Assembly (NCBI GenBank): GCA_963661535.1
Contig: CAVLCC010000030.1
Coordinates: 1 to 26,750 of the forward strand
DNA: 26,750 nt
Source: CAVLCC01 sp963661535
GTDB taxonomy: Bacteria; Actinomycetota; Coriobacteriia; Coriobacteriales; CADBOM01
Reading direction: 5' to 3'
In this document: piece by piece, positions 16,444-24,123 of the stretch
Numbering within the stretch: position 1 is the stretch's first letter
Layout: every line of letters starts with the position of its first letter
Notes under the pieces: model-generated
The model's input: only the letters and a program-made list of their open reading frames with translations
Databases searched by the model: none
Told to the model about the DNA's origin: nothing
Position numbers and translations under genes: made by a program

Positions 16444-18117
16444 CTAACAAGAATAAATCGGACGCCTGCATGCATGCTTTAGTATCTTTAGTCCACCAAA
16501 GATGGACAACAATCCAAATAGAACGGTCACAACTTCTCCAGCTATAGGTCCTGCTGCAACAGTTATAACTATCATTAAGATTACTCCAACTATAGTTTCG
16601 ACCAATCCAGCTATACTTACCGCCATAACACCTTTGCCGCGGTTAATTACATCCGATGCCTTGACCCATGTGTATTTAGGACTCTTTGAGTCAAACATAA
16701 TTCCCAAACAGCTATTTATAAATGCGAGGCTGCATGAAATCAAAATTATTTCTATTGCACATAGCGGATTTATGATTCCAAATATAAGAAGAATTACCGA
16801 GGATATAACCACGCTTGCACCCACATGAATTATATTGGCTACTATTTTGCTCTTCAAAATATCTTTTGTGCTCAAAGGCGCAGTTACCATAATCCATGCG
16901 TTTAGTCCTTCTATAGAAATTGAACACGACGCAGTAGAAGACATCGCGCAAAAAAATGCAAACACCCATGGAAGCGCCAAGTTAATATAATGAATAACAA
17001 TTTGTGCGTCGCTTGCAGCTAGTCCCAAATAAGATACAACAACTCCATTTAGCACTGCATCTAGACCCAGAGCAGATATCACAATGGCAATTATAATTAC
17101 CAGCGCATCTCCAATCATGAAGTTAATTGCATATTGGGGGATGCTTAGTATTCGTTTAAATTCCATTTTTATCATTGCTTTTAGTGGAGCATTAGAGCGT
17201 GTGGAGCTAAGATTTAGCTCGGTTGTTTTGCTGCTGTTTCGAGACGTTAGGATAGAGTTTATCTTTAGATAGATTCTGGAGAAAATCTCTATTGCCACAA
17301 AAGGAATTGCAAGAGATATTGCAACAAATAAGACTCCGCTTATAGCATTGCCTTGAATTGCCGCAGATGCCCAAGATGCAGGAAAATATGAAGAAGCCAT
17401 ATTTGCCATTCCTACAAAAGTACTAACCAAAAAGCTAGACTCTAAACCTGTTGATGATTTGCTCTCTATAGACATAGCCATAAAAAATACATAAACAAGT
17501 ATTGAAGCGGCAATTCCTAACACAATATATACGATGCTTGAGTATTTAAATCTCGAGGAGAACAGAGACAGTCCAAAGGCAAACAAAATTCCTATGCTCA
17601 CAGGAATTAGTGGCGTAAGAATTATTGTTAGCAGCATAAACAAAATTTGTATTGGAGTGCTTGGCACAAGTGAAACATACGAAATATACATTGGCAGCAT
17701 AACAACTATCGAGCATATTATTTGGTAGATATAAAATGCAGATATTTGCGATATAGTCATAACTTTTGTAGAAATTGGCAAAGCCATTCTAAAGTCTAGG
17801 TCGCGTTGTCCAAAGAGTGTTCCGCCAGCTTGCACAACCGTAAAAATTAGAGATACAGCCGCGCTTAGGCAAACAATAAGATCTGGGGTGAACTCGGGGG
17901 CAACAAATGCAAACAACCATCCCAACAAGGAGCATAGAAACATTACAGATAGAGCTATGAGTATTGTTTTTATAGACGACAAAATTGTTAGTGCCGCTGC
18001 ACCGCCTTTGTTTTTGCTATAAAATCCCATGGAAGCAAAGATTGATTGTATGCGCACTTTCATGAGAAGTTTATATGCAGCAAAGGAGCTAATCTTATTT
18101 GGTGATTGTTGCGTCAT
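16444..18117 (-). CDS. ABC-2-type exporter permease
   Basis: A 557-residue integral membrane protein with about 12 hydrophobic segments in two groups of six. The groups are separated by a polar stretch near residues 285-310 (SRNSSKTTELNLSSTRSN). It follows the cognate ATPase gene after one base (TAA-C-ATG), so the two are translationally coupled. Its ribosome-binding site (AGAGG) lies within the end of the ATPase gene. There is no substrate-binding protein or signal peptide, consistent with an exporter. The family resembles uncharacterised ABC-2 permeases of Gram-positive bacteria, in which one large permease pairs with a BcrA/YtrB-like ATPase. The substrate cannot be deduced; lipids, peptides or antimicrobials are all possible. 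Confidence 0.8.
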   Translation of the reverse strand: MTQQSPNKISSFAAYKLLMKVRIQSIFASMGFYSKNKGGAAALTILSSIKTILIALSVMFLCSLLGWLFAFVAPEFTPDLIVCLSAAVSLIFTVVQAGGTLFGQRDLDFRMALPISTKVMTISQISAFYIYQIICSIVVMLPMYISYVSLVPSTPIQILFMLLTIILTPLIPVSIGILFAFGLSLFSSRFKYSSIVYIVLGIAASILVYVFFMAMSIESKSSTGLESSFLVSTFVGMANMASSYFPASWASAAIQGNAISGVLFVAISLAIPFVAIEIFSRIYLKINSILTSRNSSKTTELNLSSTRSNAPLKAMIKMEFKRILSIPQYAINFMIGDALVIIIAIVISALGLDAVLNGVVVSYLGLAASDAQIVIHYINLALPWVFAFFCAMSSTASCSISIEGLNAWIMVTAPLSTKDILKSKIVANIIHVGASVVISSVILLIFGIINPLCAIEIILISCSLAFINSCLGIMFDSKSPKYTWVKASDVINRGKGVMAVSIAGLVETIVGVILMIVITVAAGPIAGEVVTVLFGLLSIFGGLKILKHACRRPIYSC

Positions 18118-18118
18118 G

Positions 18119-18883
18119 TTAGCCTCTGTTCTGTTCGTCTAAATTTTGCGAAGAAGGATTGTCGTCAATTAAGCTCAAGAATACTTCTTCTAGAGATTCA
18201 TCCCCGCGAACTTCATCTGTATCTCCACAGGCTAATAGCTGTCCTGCTCGCAAAATTGCCACCTTGTTGCAAAGCTTTTCAACAACTTCTAAAACATGTG
18301 ACGAGAAAAACACAGCCCCTCCACGCGATGCAACCTTAGCCATCATAAGCTTAAGCTCATGGCTAGCTAGGGGGTCTAGTCCAACAAATGGTTCATCTAA
18401 AACCAATAGCGTAGGGTCGTGCAAAAAGGCGCCTATCAACACGAGCTTTTGCTTCATGCCGTGAGAATAACTCGATGTCATATCACCCAACACATCTTGA
18501 AGTCCTAAGCGATTTGAAAATTCCTCTATGCGATCTGCACGTGTTTTTGAGTCAACACCAAATATATCGGCAATGTAGTTTAGATACTGAATGCCTGTCA
18601 TAAAATCATATACATCGGGATTATCTGGCACATATGCCATGCGCTGCTTGCATTCCACGGGGTTAGATTCAACGCTAAATCCGCATATCTCGATTGTGCC
18701 TGCATCCATTGATTGTGCGCCTACTATAGATCTTATAAGGGTGGTTTTGCCCGAGCCATTATGCCCTATGTATCCAAAGACATCTCCAGGTGCCACTTCT
18801 AGCGACAAATCTGGCACAACAAGCTTTGCTCCATACGATTTTTTATAATGGCTAACTTTGAGAATTGGTGTTGTGGTTTGCAT
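18119..18883 (-). CDS. ABC transporter ATP-binding protein (BcrA/CcmA-like)
   Basis: A 254-residue single-cassette ATPase that powers the downstream permease. Walker A is GHNGSGKTT, the signature is SYSHGMKQKLVLIGAF (SHGMKQ in place of LSGGQ, as common in this subfamily), and Walker B is LLVLDEPFVGLD, followed by the H-loop FFSSHVLEVVEKL. ATG 18883 is preferred; an in-frame TTG lies one codon upstream at 18886. AAAGGA is nine bases before the ATG. It is the first gene of its unit, separated from the upstream SPFH gene by a strong terminator, so it needs a promoter in the short gap between. Confidence 0.93.
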   Translation of the reverse strand: MQTTTPILKVSHYKKSYGAKLVVPDLSLEVAPGDVFGYIGHNGSGKTTLIRSIVGAQSMDAGTIEICGFSVESNPVECKQRMAYVPDNPDVYDFMTGIQYLNYIADIFGVDSKTRADRIEEFSNRLGLQDVLGDMTSSYSHGMKQKLVLIGAFLHDPTLLVLDEPFVGLDPLASHELKLMMAKVASRGGAVFFSSHVLEVVEKLCNKVAILRAGQLLACGDTDEVRGDESLEEVFLSLIDDNPSSQNLDEQNRG

Positions 18884-18942
18884 CAATTTGTATCCTTTGG
18901 GTCTATGTGCGTTTGAGTCTAACTAGCGTAGCCGAAATTTTG

Positions 18943-18986
18943 CTAATAAAAAAGATGGTTTTCGCGTTTGTTTGCAAAAACCATCT
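18943..18986 (-). terminator. intrinsic terminator after the SPFH gene
   Basis: Read on the minus strand, AGATGGTTTT and AAAACCATCT form a perfect ten-pair stem (18986-18977 with 18962-18953) around a 14-base loop, followed immediately by TTTTTTATTA. It is 37 bp after the stop codon of the SPFH gene. The plus strand lacks a T-run after the stem, so it acts in one direction. Confidence 0.92.
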
Positions 18987-19022
18987 CGCGTTGTCTTATA
19001 TGATAACTTGCAATTGAGGTAT

Positions 19023-20321
19023 CTACGGACGCCTGTTTCCACAATCGGAACAGAAGTTGCCAGTATTTGTGGTACCGCATTGGCAAGTCCAAGCGTTGGG
19101 GTCGGCAGCGGGGGCTGGCTTGGGGCTTCCGCAGCTAGAGCAGAAGTTGCCAGTATTTGCGGTGCCGCATTGACAAGTCCAAGAATCACCTGCGGCGTTA
19201 GCATTGGAGGAGTTGGTCGCTCCAGCACCAGCACCGCCTTGAGGCATGCCACCTTGAGGTGCAAATCCTCCACCTTGCGCTACAGGATACTGACTTTGAG
19301 GAACACCCTCGCCAGACTGATTATAAAGCCCTTGAGAGTTCATTCCTCCAACTGCATTTGCCATTCCCATTCCCATAAAGCCCATCATCGAGCCGTTTTC
19401 GTTTTGAGCAGCCATTCGCATTGCATCGCTTTGTGCAGCAGCAATATTTGCAGCAGCCATAGTTGGGTCGCGCATAACAGCTGCTTTTTGCAGCTCTTTG
19501 ATCATTGCCTCGTCTTCTTCAGAAGCAGCAATGGAGTTAACGCCAAACGAAGCAACTTCAATTCCACGCAATTGCGCCCATGTCTCAGACAGCTCAGCAT
19601 TTAGTGCTTCGGCAAGTTCTTTTGTATGAGCCGGAACCGCACTATAACGCACTCCCATAGCAGAAATTTGTGCAAATGCAGGTTGCAGTGCAGTTAAAAG
19701 TTCGCTTTTTAGTTGGGAGTCGATATTATCGCGGGTATATGCGTCTTCAACATTGCCACACACATTTTTATAGAAGAGCAGGGGGTCTTTTAGCTTGTAG
19801 GAATACTCACCATTGCAACGCACAGATATATCAACGTCTAGTCCTATGTTTGCATCCACTACTCTAAATGGAACAGGGGAGGCAGTTCCGTATTTGTTGC
19901 CAATTATCTCTTTTGTGTTAAAGAAGTAGACGCGCTGATCTTTGCCTGTGTCCCCGCCAAATGTAAAACGGTGTCCAATGCGCTCAAAAGTATTTTTTAT
20001 TCCTTCACCCAAAGGACCATAAAACAAACTAGGCTCGGTGGATTTGTCATAAACAAACTCACCTGGCTCGCCGCTAAAATCAACAACCTCGCCTTGTTCA
20101 ACAATAATCATGAACTGACCATCGTTAACAGCAATGATGGAGCCATCTGAGATTATATTATCTTCGCCTTTAGTATTAGAACTGCGACCCTTAGAAGAAG
20201 TTCTCTTTTGCCCCTTTGCCGCCAAAGTATTGGCATCTAGAGCATCGCAATAAAAAAACTCACGCCAAGAGTCTGCTAATACGCCTCCAAGTGCGCCTGC
20301 GCCTGCATGCAAAAGTCCCAT
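19023..20321 (-). CDS. SPFH-domain protein with two C-terminal zinc ribbons (YdjI-like)
   Basis: A 432-residue cytoplasmic protein resembling Bacillus YdjI ('virion core protein'/SPFH family). The N-terminal ~300 residues are the SPFH core: ISDGSIIAVNDGQFMIIVEQGEVVDFSGEPG, FGGDTGKDQRVYFFNTKEI, NIGLDVDISVRCNGEYSYKL, and a helical stretch ending EEDEAMIKELQKAAVMRDP. A Gly/Met/Gln-rich linker follows (about 315-370). The end carries two near-identical zinc ribbons, each WTCQCGT(A/T)NTGNFCS(S/D)CG. There is no membrane segment. AGAAAGG lies eight bases before the ATG. In Bacillus, YdjI works with YdjG and YdjH in bringing the PspA-type protein to the membrane (from memory of published work). Here the YdjG homologue lies just upstream; no YdjH or PspA is visible in the window. 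A terminator follows. Confidence 0.88.
   Translation of the reverse strand: MGLLHAGAGALGGVLADSWREFFYCDALDANTLAAKGQKRTSSKGRSSNTKGEDNIISDGSIIAVNDGQFMIIVEQGEVVDFSGEPGEFVYDKSTEPSLFYGPLGEGIKNTFERIGHRFTFGGDTGKDQRVYFFNTKEIIGNKYGTASPVPFRVVDANIGLDVDISVRCNGEYSYKLKDPLLFYKNVCGNVEDAYTRDNIDSQLKSELLTALQPAFAQISAMGVRYSAVPAHTKELAEALNAELSETWAQLRGIEVASFGVNSIAASEEDEAMIKELQKAAVMRDPTMAAANIAAAQSDAMRMAAQNENGSMMGFMGMGMANAVGGMNSQGLYNQSGEGVPQSQYPVAQGGGFAPQGGMPQGGAGAGATNSSNANAAGDSWTCQCGTANTGNFCSSCGSPKPAPAADPNAWTCQCGTTNTGNFCSDCGNRRP
19051..19183 (-). repeat. 90-bp-spaced duplication encoding the tandem zinc ribbons
   Basis: The 43-base stretch at 19051-19093 recurs at 19141-19183 with three mismatches. The offset is exactly 90 bp, or 30 codons. 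It corresponds to the CxCGTxNTGNFCSxCG ribbons at the C-terminus of the SPFH protein. High base identity suggests a fairly recent internal duplication. Confidence 0.88.
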
Positions 20322-20476
20322 TGTTATACCTTTCTGTTCTGTAGACCTAACTTAAAAAACTTGCTTTGTTTTAAAAAAACCAAATTCGCTCAAAAATTAT
20401 CAAAACCGATAAAACTAAAATCTGCTCATAAAATCTTGCAGCACAAAAACCCGCCACAAACTATCCATCTCAAAAA
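20322..20476 (-). other. 155-bp AT-rich spacer between the YdjG-like and YdjI-like genes
   Basis: This spacer is rich in A and T runs and is long for an internal operon gap. I see no hairpin with a T-run. It may hold a separate promoter for the SPFH gene, but no element stands out. Confidence 0.4.
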
Positions 20477-21916
20477 CTAATCATCGTTATCCCTTATTTT
20501 CACACGCGAAACATGCTTTGTAACAAACGTATCGCTAGAACCCGTTAAGTTCAACCCTTCTGGAGTTATGTATGCCCGCGCCTCCGTTTTTTCTTTGGCA
20601 GTTTTCATTTGAGTATAAAACGCATAACATACTAGCGCAGATACAAGAGCTGGAATGCCTCCATCTACCAATACAGAAGTTGTAGCATCGTTGAAGTGCA
20701 GATAAAAATAGTCGGCGCAAAATAATGCAGCCCCTAGCACAACAAAGATGGCTAAAAACCATATCAAAACTTTTAGCTTAGATACGGGGAGATCTCCTAC
20801 AAATCTACCCGTTTGCCCGTTCATTGCAAACAGATAGTCTTTTTCTTCCCAACGGGTATGGAGCATCCAAACCGGCAAAAGAGCATGTGCAAGTTTGGTA
20901 TATGTAATATTTGACTCCACATTCCCGCGCTCTACCGTCGAATACCCCCTAACTGTTCCGCGGAGTTCTTCTTCTAAGCTATTTTCCATTCTTTTATTTG
21001 CTCGACCCTTGCATTGATTGGCATCTTCGTCATAGCGCTCAGCTAGGTATCCTGGCATATATGCCACAGAAAAAGGTTTTATTTCTGAATAATCAAAAGG
21101 TTCTATTGCATCCATATGACCATCTGGCATCTTATTAGAGCAATCAACAGGCACACGCGAAAAGCTTAAGTTGCCCGCCCTATAAGCGTTATAAACATCA
21201 GTTTCTGTTACTTGCTCGTCACCTATTGTGTATGTGCGAACTCTTTTGGCAACAAAATTTCCTTGACCCTGTGCATCTGCATCGTAGAGCCAAAATGGAA
21301 CATAAACGCCTTGAATATGTTCTACCTTGTTGCCTTCAGAAAACTTGCTGGGCAAAAACTTCTTGCCTTTATAAAACCCGTTGAGAGAATCAACTGCTTG
21401 CTCTTTTGTCATCTTAAATGGAATAACATAGTCTGGCTTAGACTCATTTATAAATGTGCCCGCTACAACCGCTGTATTTCCACAGTATGGACACGCCGTA
21501 ACAGCTGTGGTGGCATCAACTGTAAGACCCGCACCACATGAGGAGCATGTAAATGAGCGCAGACCCTTTCGTTCTTCCTCATTCCAAGAAGCACGCGACA
21601 AATAAGCATCTATTGCATTTTCTTTTGTGCTGCTAGTTGATACTGCTTCGTCTATAACCTCTTGAGTAAGAGCACTAGATGCTCCGTTAACATCTCCCAT
21701 TTCTTCAAATGCACTACGTTGTCCACTTTCAGCTCTTTTGGCTGCCTCTTGCGCCTTTGTGTCTTGCGTCTCTTGCTTTGCTGAATATGCCGCCTCTATT
21801 TGCGCGGGTTCAAATGTAGATTCGCAATAGTCGCATTTGAGCAACCCGCTGCTAGGATCTAGGTGGAGTGTGCCCCCACAAGCAATGCATTGATAGTTGA
21901 CTGATTCTGTTGCCAT
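20477..21916 (-). CDS. YdjG-like membrane protein with two zinc ribbons
   Basis: A 479-residue protein with two N-terminal TFIIB-type zinc ribbons: CIAC...CDYC (about 12-33) and CSSC...CPYC (about 123-148). These are followed by a conserved central domain (DYVIPFKMTKEQAVDSLNGFYKGKKFLP, GVYVPFWLYDADAQG, LLPVWMLHTRW). Near the C-terminus are two membrane segments (IWFLAIFVVLGAALF and IPALVSALVCYAFY), then a short polar tail. The order matches Bacillus YdjG, a membrane anchor for an SPFH/PspA assembly. ATG has GGGGAGGT four bases upstream, the strongest ribosome-binding site in this region. The gene is first in its unit and divergent from the lipoprotein gene. Role in membrane stress is inferred from the family and the neighbouring SPFH gene. 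Confidence 0.85.
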   Translation of the reverse strand: MATESVNYQCIACGGTLHLDPSSGLLKCDYCESTFEPAQIEAAYSAKQETQDTKAQEAAKRAESGQRSAFEEMGDVNGASSALTQEVIDEAVSTSSTKENAIDAYLSRASWNEEERKGLRSFTCSSCGAGLTVDATTAVTACPYCGNTAVVAGTFINESKPDYVIPFKMTKEQAVDSLNGFYKGKKFLPSKFSEGNKVEHIQGVYVPFWLYDADAQGQGNFVAKRVRTYTIGDEQVTETDVYNAYRAGNLSFSRVPVDCSNKMPDGHMDAIEPFDYSEIKPFSVAYMPGYLAERYDEDANQCKGRANKRMENSLEEELRGTVRGYSTVERGNVESNITYTKLAHALLPVWMLHTRWEEKDYLFAMNGQTGRFVGDLPVSKLKVLIWFLAIFVVLGAALFCADYFYLHFNDATTSVLVDGGIPALVSALVCYAFYTQMKTAKEKTEARAYITPEGLNLTGSSDTFVTKHVSRVKIRDNDD

Positions 21917-22181
21917 TTAACCTCCCCTTTTTTGGATTATAGATTAACAAAAACGCGGATAAGTATGATTTTTTTAATGCTAATTTGTTAGATATAAGGA
22001 TTTTAAAAGCTGTCTTGATTATTTCTTTAACACTTAGTCTTTATTTTAACCCAATTAGTGCGATTTGCGTATGTTGTATATAAATGTTTCCCTAAATCGT
22101 GGTAGGATACACAAATGCAAAAAATAATATTAACTTTTTTAAGACGCACTTATATGAACTTATAGGAAGGAACTGCCAACA
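21917..22181. other. 265-bp AT-rich divergent promoter region
   Basis: This region must hold the start signals for the minus-strand YdjG-like gene and the plus-strand lipoprotein gene. Several TATA-like words occur (for example TATATA at 22077 and TAGGAT at 22103), but none pairs with a good -35 at normal spacing. No repeat or gene was recognised. Confidence 0.5.
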
Positions 22182-22613
22182 ATGAAAAGATTTTTAAAAC
22201 TAGGAGCATTCGCCGCAATCGCATGTATGTTTTGTTTTGTTCTAACAGGTTGCGAGGCTGCTACGATAGATGGAAACTGGCAGGTTACGGGTGGAAAATC
22301 AAATGGAGCGGAACTAGATAAAAACACGCTTGAGCAACTTGAAAACTGGGGCATGCCACTTATTCTTATAGTCAAAGAAGATGGCACATGTTCTCTAGAT
22401 CATTTTGGAACTGTTTCTGATGGCAAGTGGACTAAAAATGATGATGGTTCATATAATTTTGATATAAACAGTTCTGATGAATCTGCGTTAACTGGCAAAA
22501 TTTCGGGTAACACCCTTACAATCAAGTCTGATGAGCTTGATATTAAGATGGAAAAGGGCGGAGATGAACTGGTAACTAAAGTTGAACAAAATCGCGCTGA
22601 AGCCACAAAGTAG
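22182..22613 (+). CDS. small secreted lipoprotein
   Basis: A 143-residue protein with a lipoprotein signal peptide: MKRFLK, a hydrophobic core (LGAFAAIACMFCFVLTG) and the lipobox LTGC, so Cys24 is the likely lipidated residue. The mature part is acidic and Gly/Asp/Lys-rich, with beta-strand-like spacing (IDGNWQVTG, KEDGTCSLDHFGTVSDGKW, LTGKISGNTLTIKSDELDIKM). This resembles small lipocalin-like or DUF-type surface lipoproteins common in Gram-positives. AGGAAGG is about ten bases before the ATG. It is transcribed alone, with a terminator just downstream. No specific function can be given. Confidence 0.85.
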   Translation: MKRFLKLGAFAAIACMFCFVLTGCEAATIDGNWQVTGGKSNGAELDKNTLEQLENWGMPLILIVKEDGTCSLDHFGTVSDGKWTKNDDGSYNFDINSSDESALTGKISGNTLTIKSDELDIKMEKGGDELVTKVEQNRAEATK

Positions 22614-22646
22614 TTTTTAGTTTTGATGTTACCTAGATTTTATAAC

Positions 22647-22675
22647 GGGGGAGCAAATTTTGCTTCCCCTTTTAT
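22647..22675 (+). terminator. intrinsic terminator after the lipoprotein gene
   Basis: GGGGGAGCAAA (22647-22657) pairs with TTTGCTTCCCC (22659-22669) except for one G-T wobble, with a very small loop once end pairs open. TTTTATAT follows at 22670. It lies 34 bp after the stop codon. Confidence 0.9.
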
Positions 22676-22701
22676 ATGTTTGATGAGTGGGCTTGAGTGC
22701 T

Positions 22702-22761
22702 GCAGCCCAGATACTGCAAGACAGATCATGCAAGACAGACATAGCAGCTCAGATTCTGCAA
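22702..22761. repeat. short direct repeats in the leader of the polymer operon
   Basis: GCAGCCCAGATACTGCAA (22702-22719) recurs as GCAGCTCAGATTCTGCAA (22744-22761), two of 18 bases different. Between them TGCAAGACAGA occurs twice. The stretch is non-coding. Confidence 0.7.
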
Positions 22762-22765
22762 AGTT

Positions 22766-22798
22766 GATTAAGCATGCTTTTTAAGTTATTGCTTAATC
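22766..22798 (+). promoter_or_regulatory. inverted repeat just upstream of the ribosome-binding site
   Basis: GATTAAGCA (22766-22774) and TGCTTAATC (22790-22798) form a perfect nine-pair inverted repeat with a 15-base spacer. It ends six bases before the AAAGGGG ribosome-binding sequence (22804-22810). It could be an operator or an RNA hairpin affecting translation; it is not a terminator because no T-run follows. Confidence 0.5.
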
Positions 22799-22818
22799 TA
22801 TAAAAAGGGGAACAAATA

Positions 22819-24123
22819 TTGTTAGACTTACTTATATATCTTAATTTATATATAGATCCAGGCACTGGAAGCATGCTCTTTGCGATTTTAATTGGAATTG
22901 TAGGAGCTCTTAATTTTGTTATTCGCAATGCTTTGGTGAAGCTCAACTTTGTTATTCATGGCGGCAAAAAGGTCGAGGCTAACAAAAACAAAATCGAGTA
23001 TGCCATATTTTCAGACGACAAAAGATACTGGAATGTTTTTGAGCCAATCTGCAGAGAGATGGACGCAAGAGGAATAGATGTAGAATATCTAACTGCCTCA
23101 GAAGACGATCCTGCATTTGAAGCAGATATTCCACATATGCGTGCTGTATTTTTGGGGGAGGGAAATGCCGCCTTTGCAAAGCTTAACTTTCTAAAAGCAA
23201 CTCTTGTTTTATCAACCACACCTGGATTAGATGTATATCAATGGAAACGCTCAAAAGACGTGGATTGCTATGTTCATATTTTGCACGCAGCAGGCGAGGT
23301 AGTTTTATATCGCATGTTTGGACTCGACTACTATGACGCAGTTTTAGTAGCCGGAAAAGTTCAAGAAGATGATATTAGAGCATTAGAAAGTTTGAGAGGA
23401 CTTCCTCAAAAAGAGATTGCTTATACAGGTATTCCTTATATGGATGTTATGGCAAAGCGCTTAGCGGATAGCTATAGCACTAAGGAGCAAATACAAGCAC
23501 CCTCCATACCAAAATCTAGCCGCACAGTTTTGCTAGCTCCATCATGGGGTGATAGTGCAATTCTTAGCGTGTATGGCAAAAAGATAATCGATACATTACT
23601 ACAAACTGGATACCATGTAATTGTTAGACCTCATCCTCAATCATTTAAGTCCGAAACTCAGATGATCGAAAAGATAATGGCACAGTGTCCGGAGTCAGAT
23701 CAGCTGGAGTGGAATCGAGACGTAGATAATTTTGAATGTCTAAAGCGCTCCGATATTTTGATTTCTGATTTTTCTGGAGTTATTTTTGACTTTGCACTAA
23801 TTTATGATAAGCCCATTATTTATACAGATACCAACTTTGATTTATCTCCATATGATGCATGGTGGTTAGACAAAGAAATTTGGACTATGACTGCTTTGCC
23901 TAGGTTGGGTATGAAGCTTACTCCCGATAAAGCAGGTTCTCTAAAAGATATGATAGACAAATGTTTAGAGGATCCAAGATTTGCAGCTGGCAGAGATGAG
24001 ATAAGACAAGAAGTTTGGCAGTGTATGGGCGAGGGCGCAAAAAAGACTGTTGACTATCTTGTCTATAAGCACGAACAATTAGTTTGTGCTAACACAAAAG
24101 AAGAGGCTAAAACACACAAATGA
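22819..24123 (+). CDS. CDP-glycerol:glycerophosphate glycerophosphotransferase-like (TagB/TagF family)
   Basis: A 434-residue membrane-anchored transferase of the CDP-glycerol glycerophosphotransferase family, which adds glycerol-phosphate (or a similar polyol-phosphate) units to surface polymers at the cytoplasmic face. The N-terminus is one membrane segment introduced by YIDPGTGSMLF. The catalytic part shows TGIPYMDVM, LLAPSWGDSAIL, the RPHP motif (VIVRPHPQSF), and SDILISDFSGVIFDFALIYDKPII, which corresponds to the family's S-D-x-L-x-(T/S)-D-(Y/F)-S-x...F-D...K-P pattern. The TTG start at 22819 has AAAGGGG eight bases upstream. The stop overlaps the ATG of the next gene (ATGA), so the two are translationally coupled. 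No CDP-glycerol synthesis gene (tagD) is in the window, so the exact donor is unknown. Confidence 0.9.
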   Translation: MLDLLIYLNLYIDPGTGSMLFAILIGIVGALNFVIRNALVKLNFVIHGGKKVEANKNKIEYAIFSDDKRYWNVFEPICREMDARGIDVEYLTASEDDPAFEADIPHMRAVFLGEGNAAFAKLNFLKATLVLSTTPGLDVYQWKRSKDVDCYVHILHAAGEVVLYRMFGLDYYDAVLVAGKVQEDDIRALESLRGLPQKEIAYTGIPYMDVMAKRLADSYSTKEQIQAPSIPKSSRTVLLAPSWGDSAILSVYGKKIIDTLLQTGYHVIVRPHPQSFKSETQMIEKIMAQCPESDQLEWNRDVDNFECLKRSDILISDFSGVIFDFALIYDKPIIYTDTNFDLSPYDAWWLDKEIWTMTALPRLGMKLTPDKAGSLKDMIDKCLEDPRFAAGRDEIRQEVWQCMGEGAKKTVDYLVYKHEQLVCANTKEEAKTHK

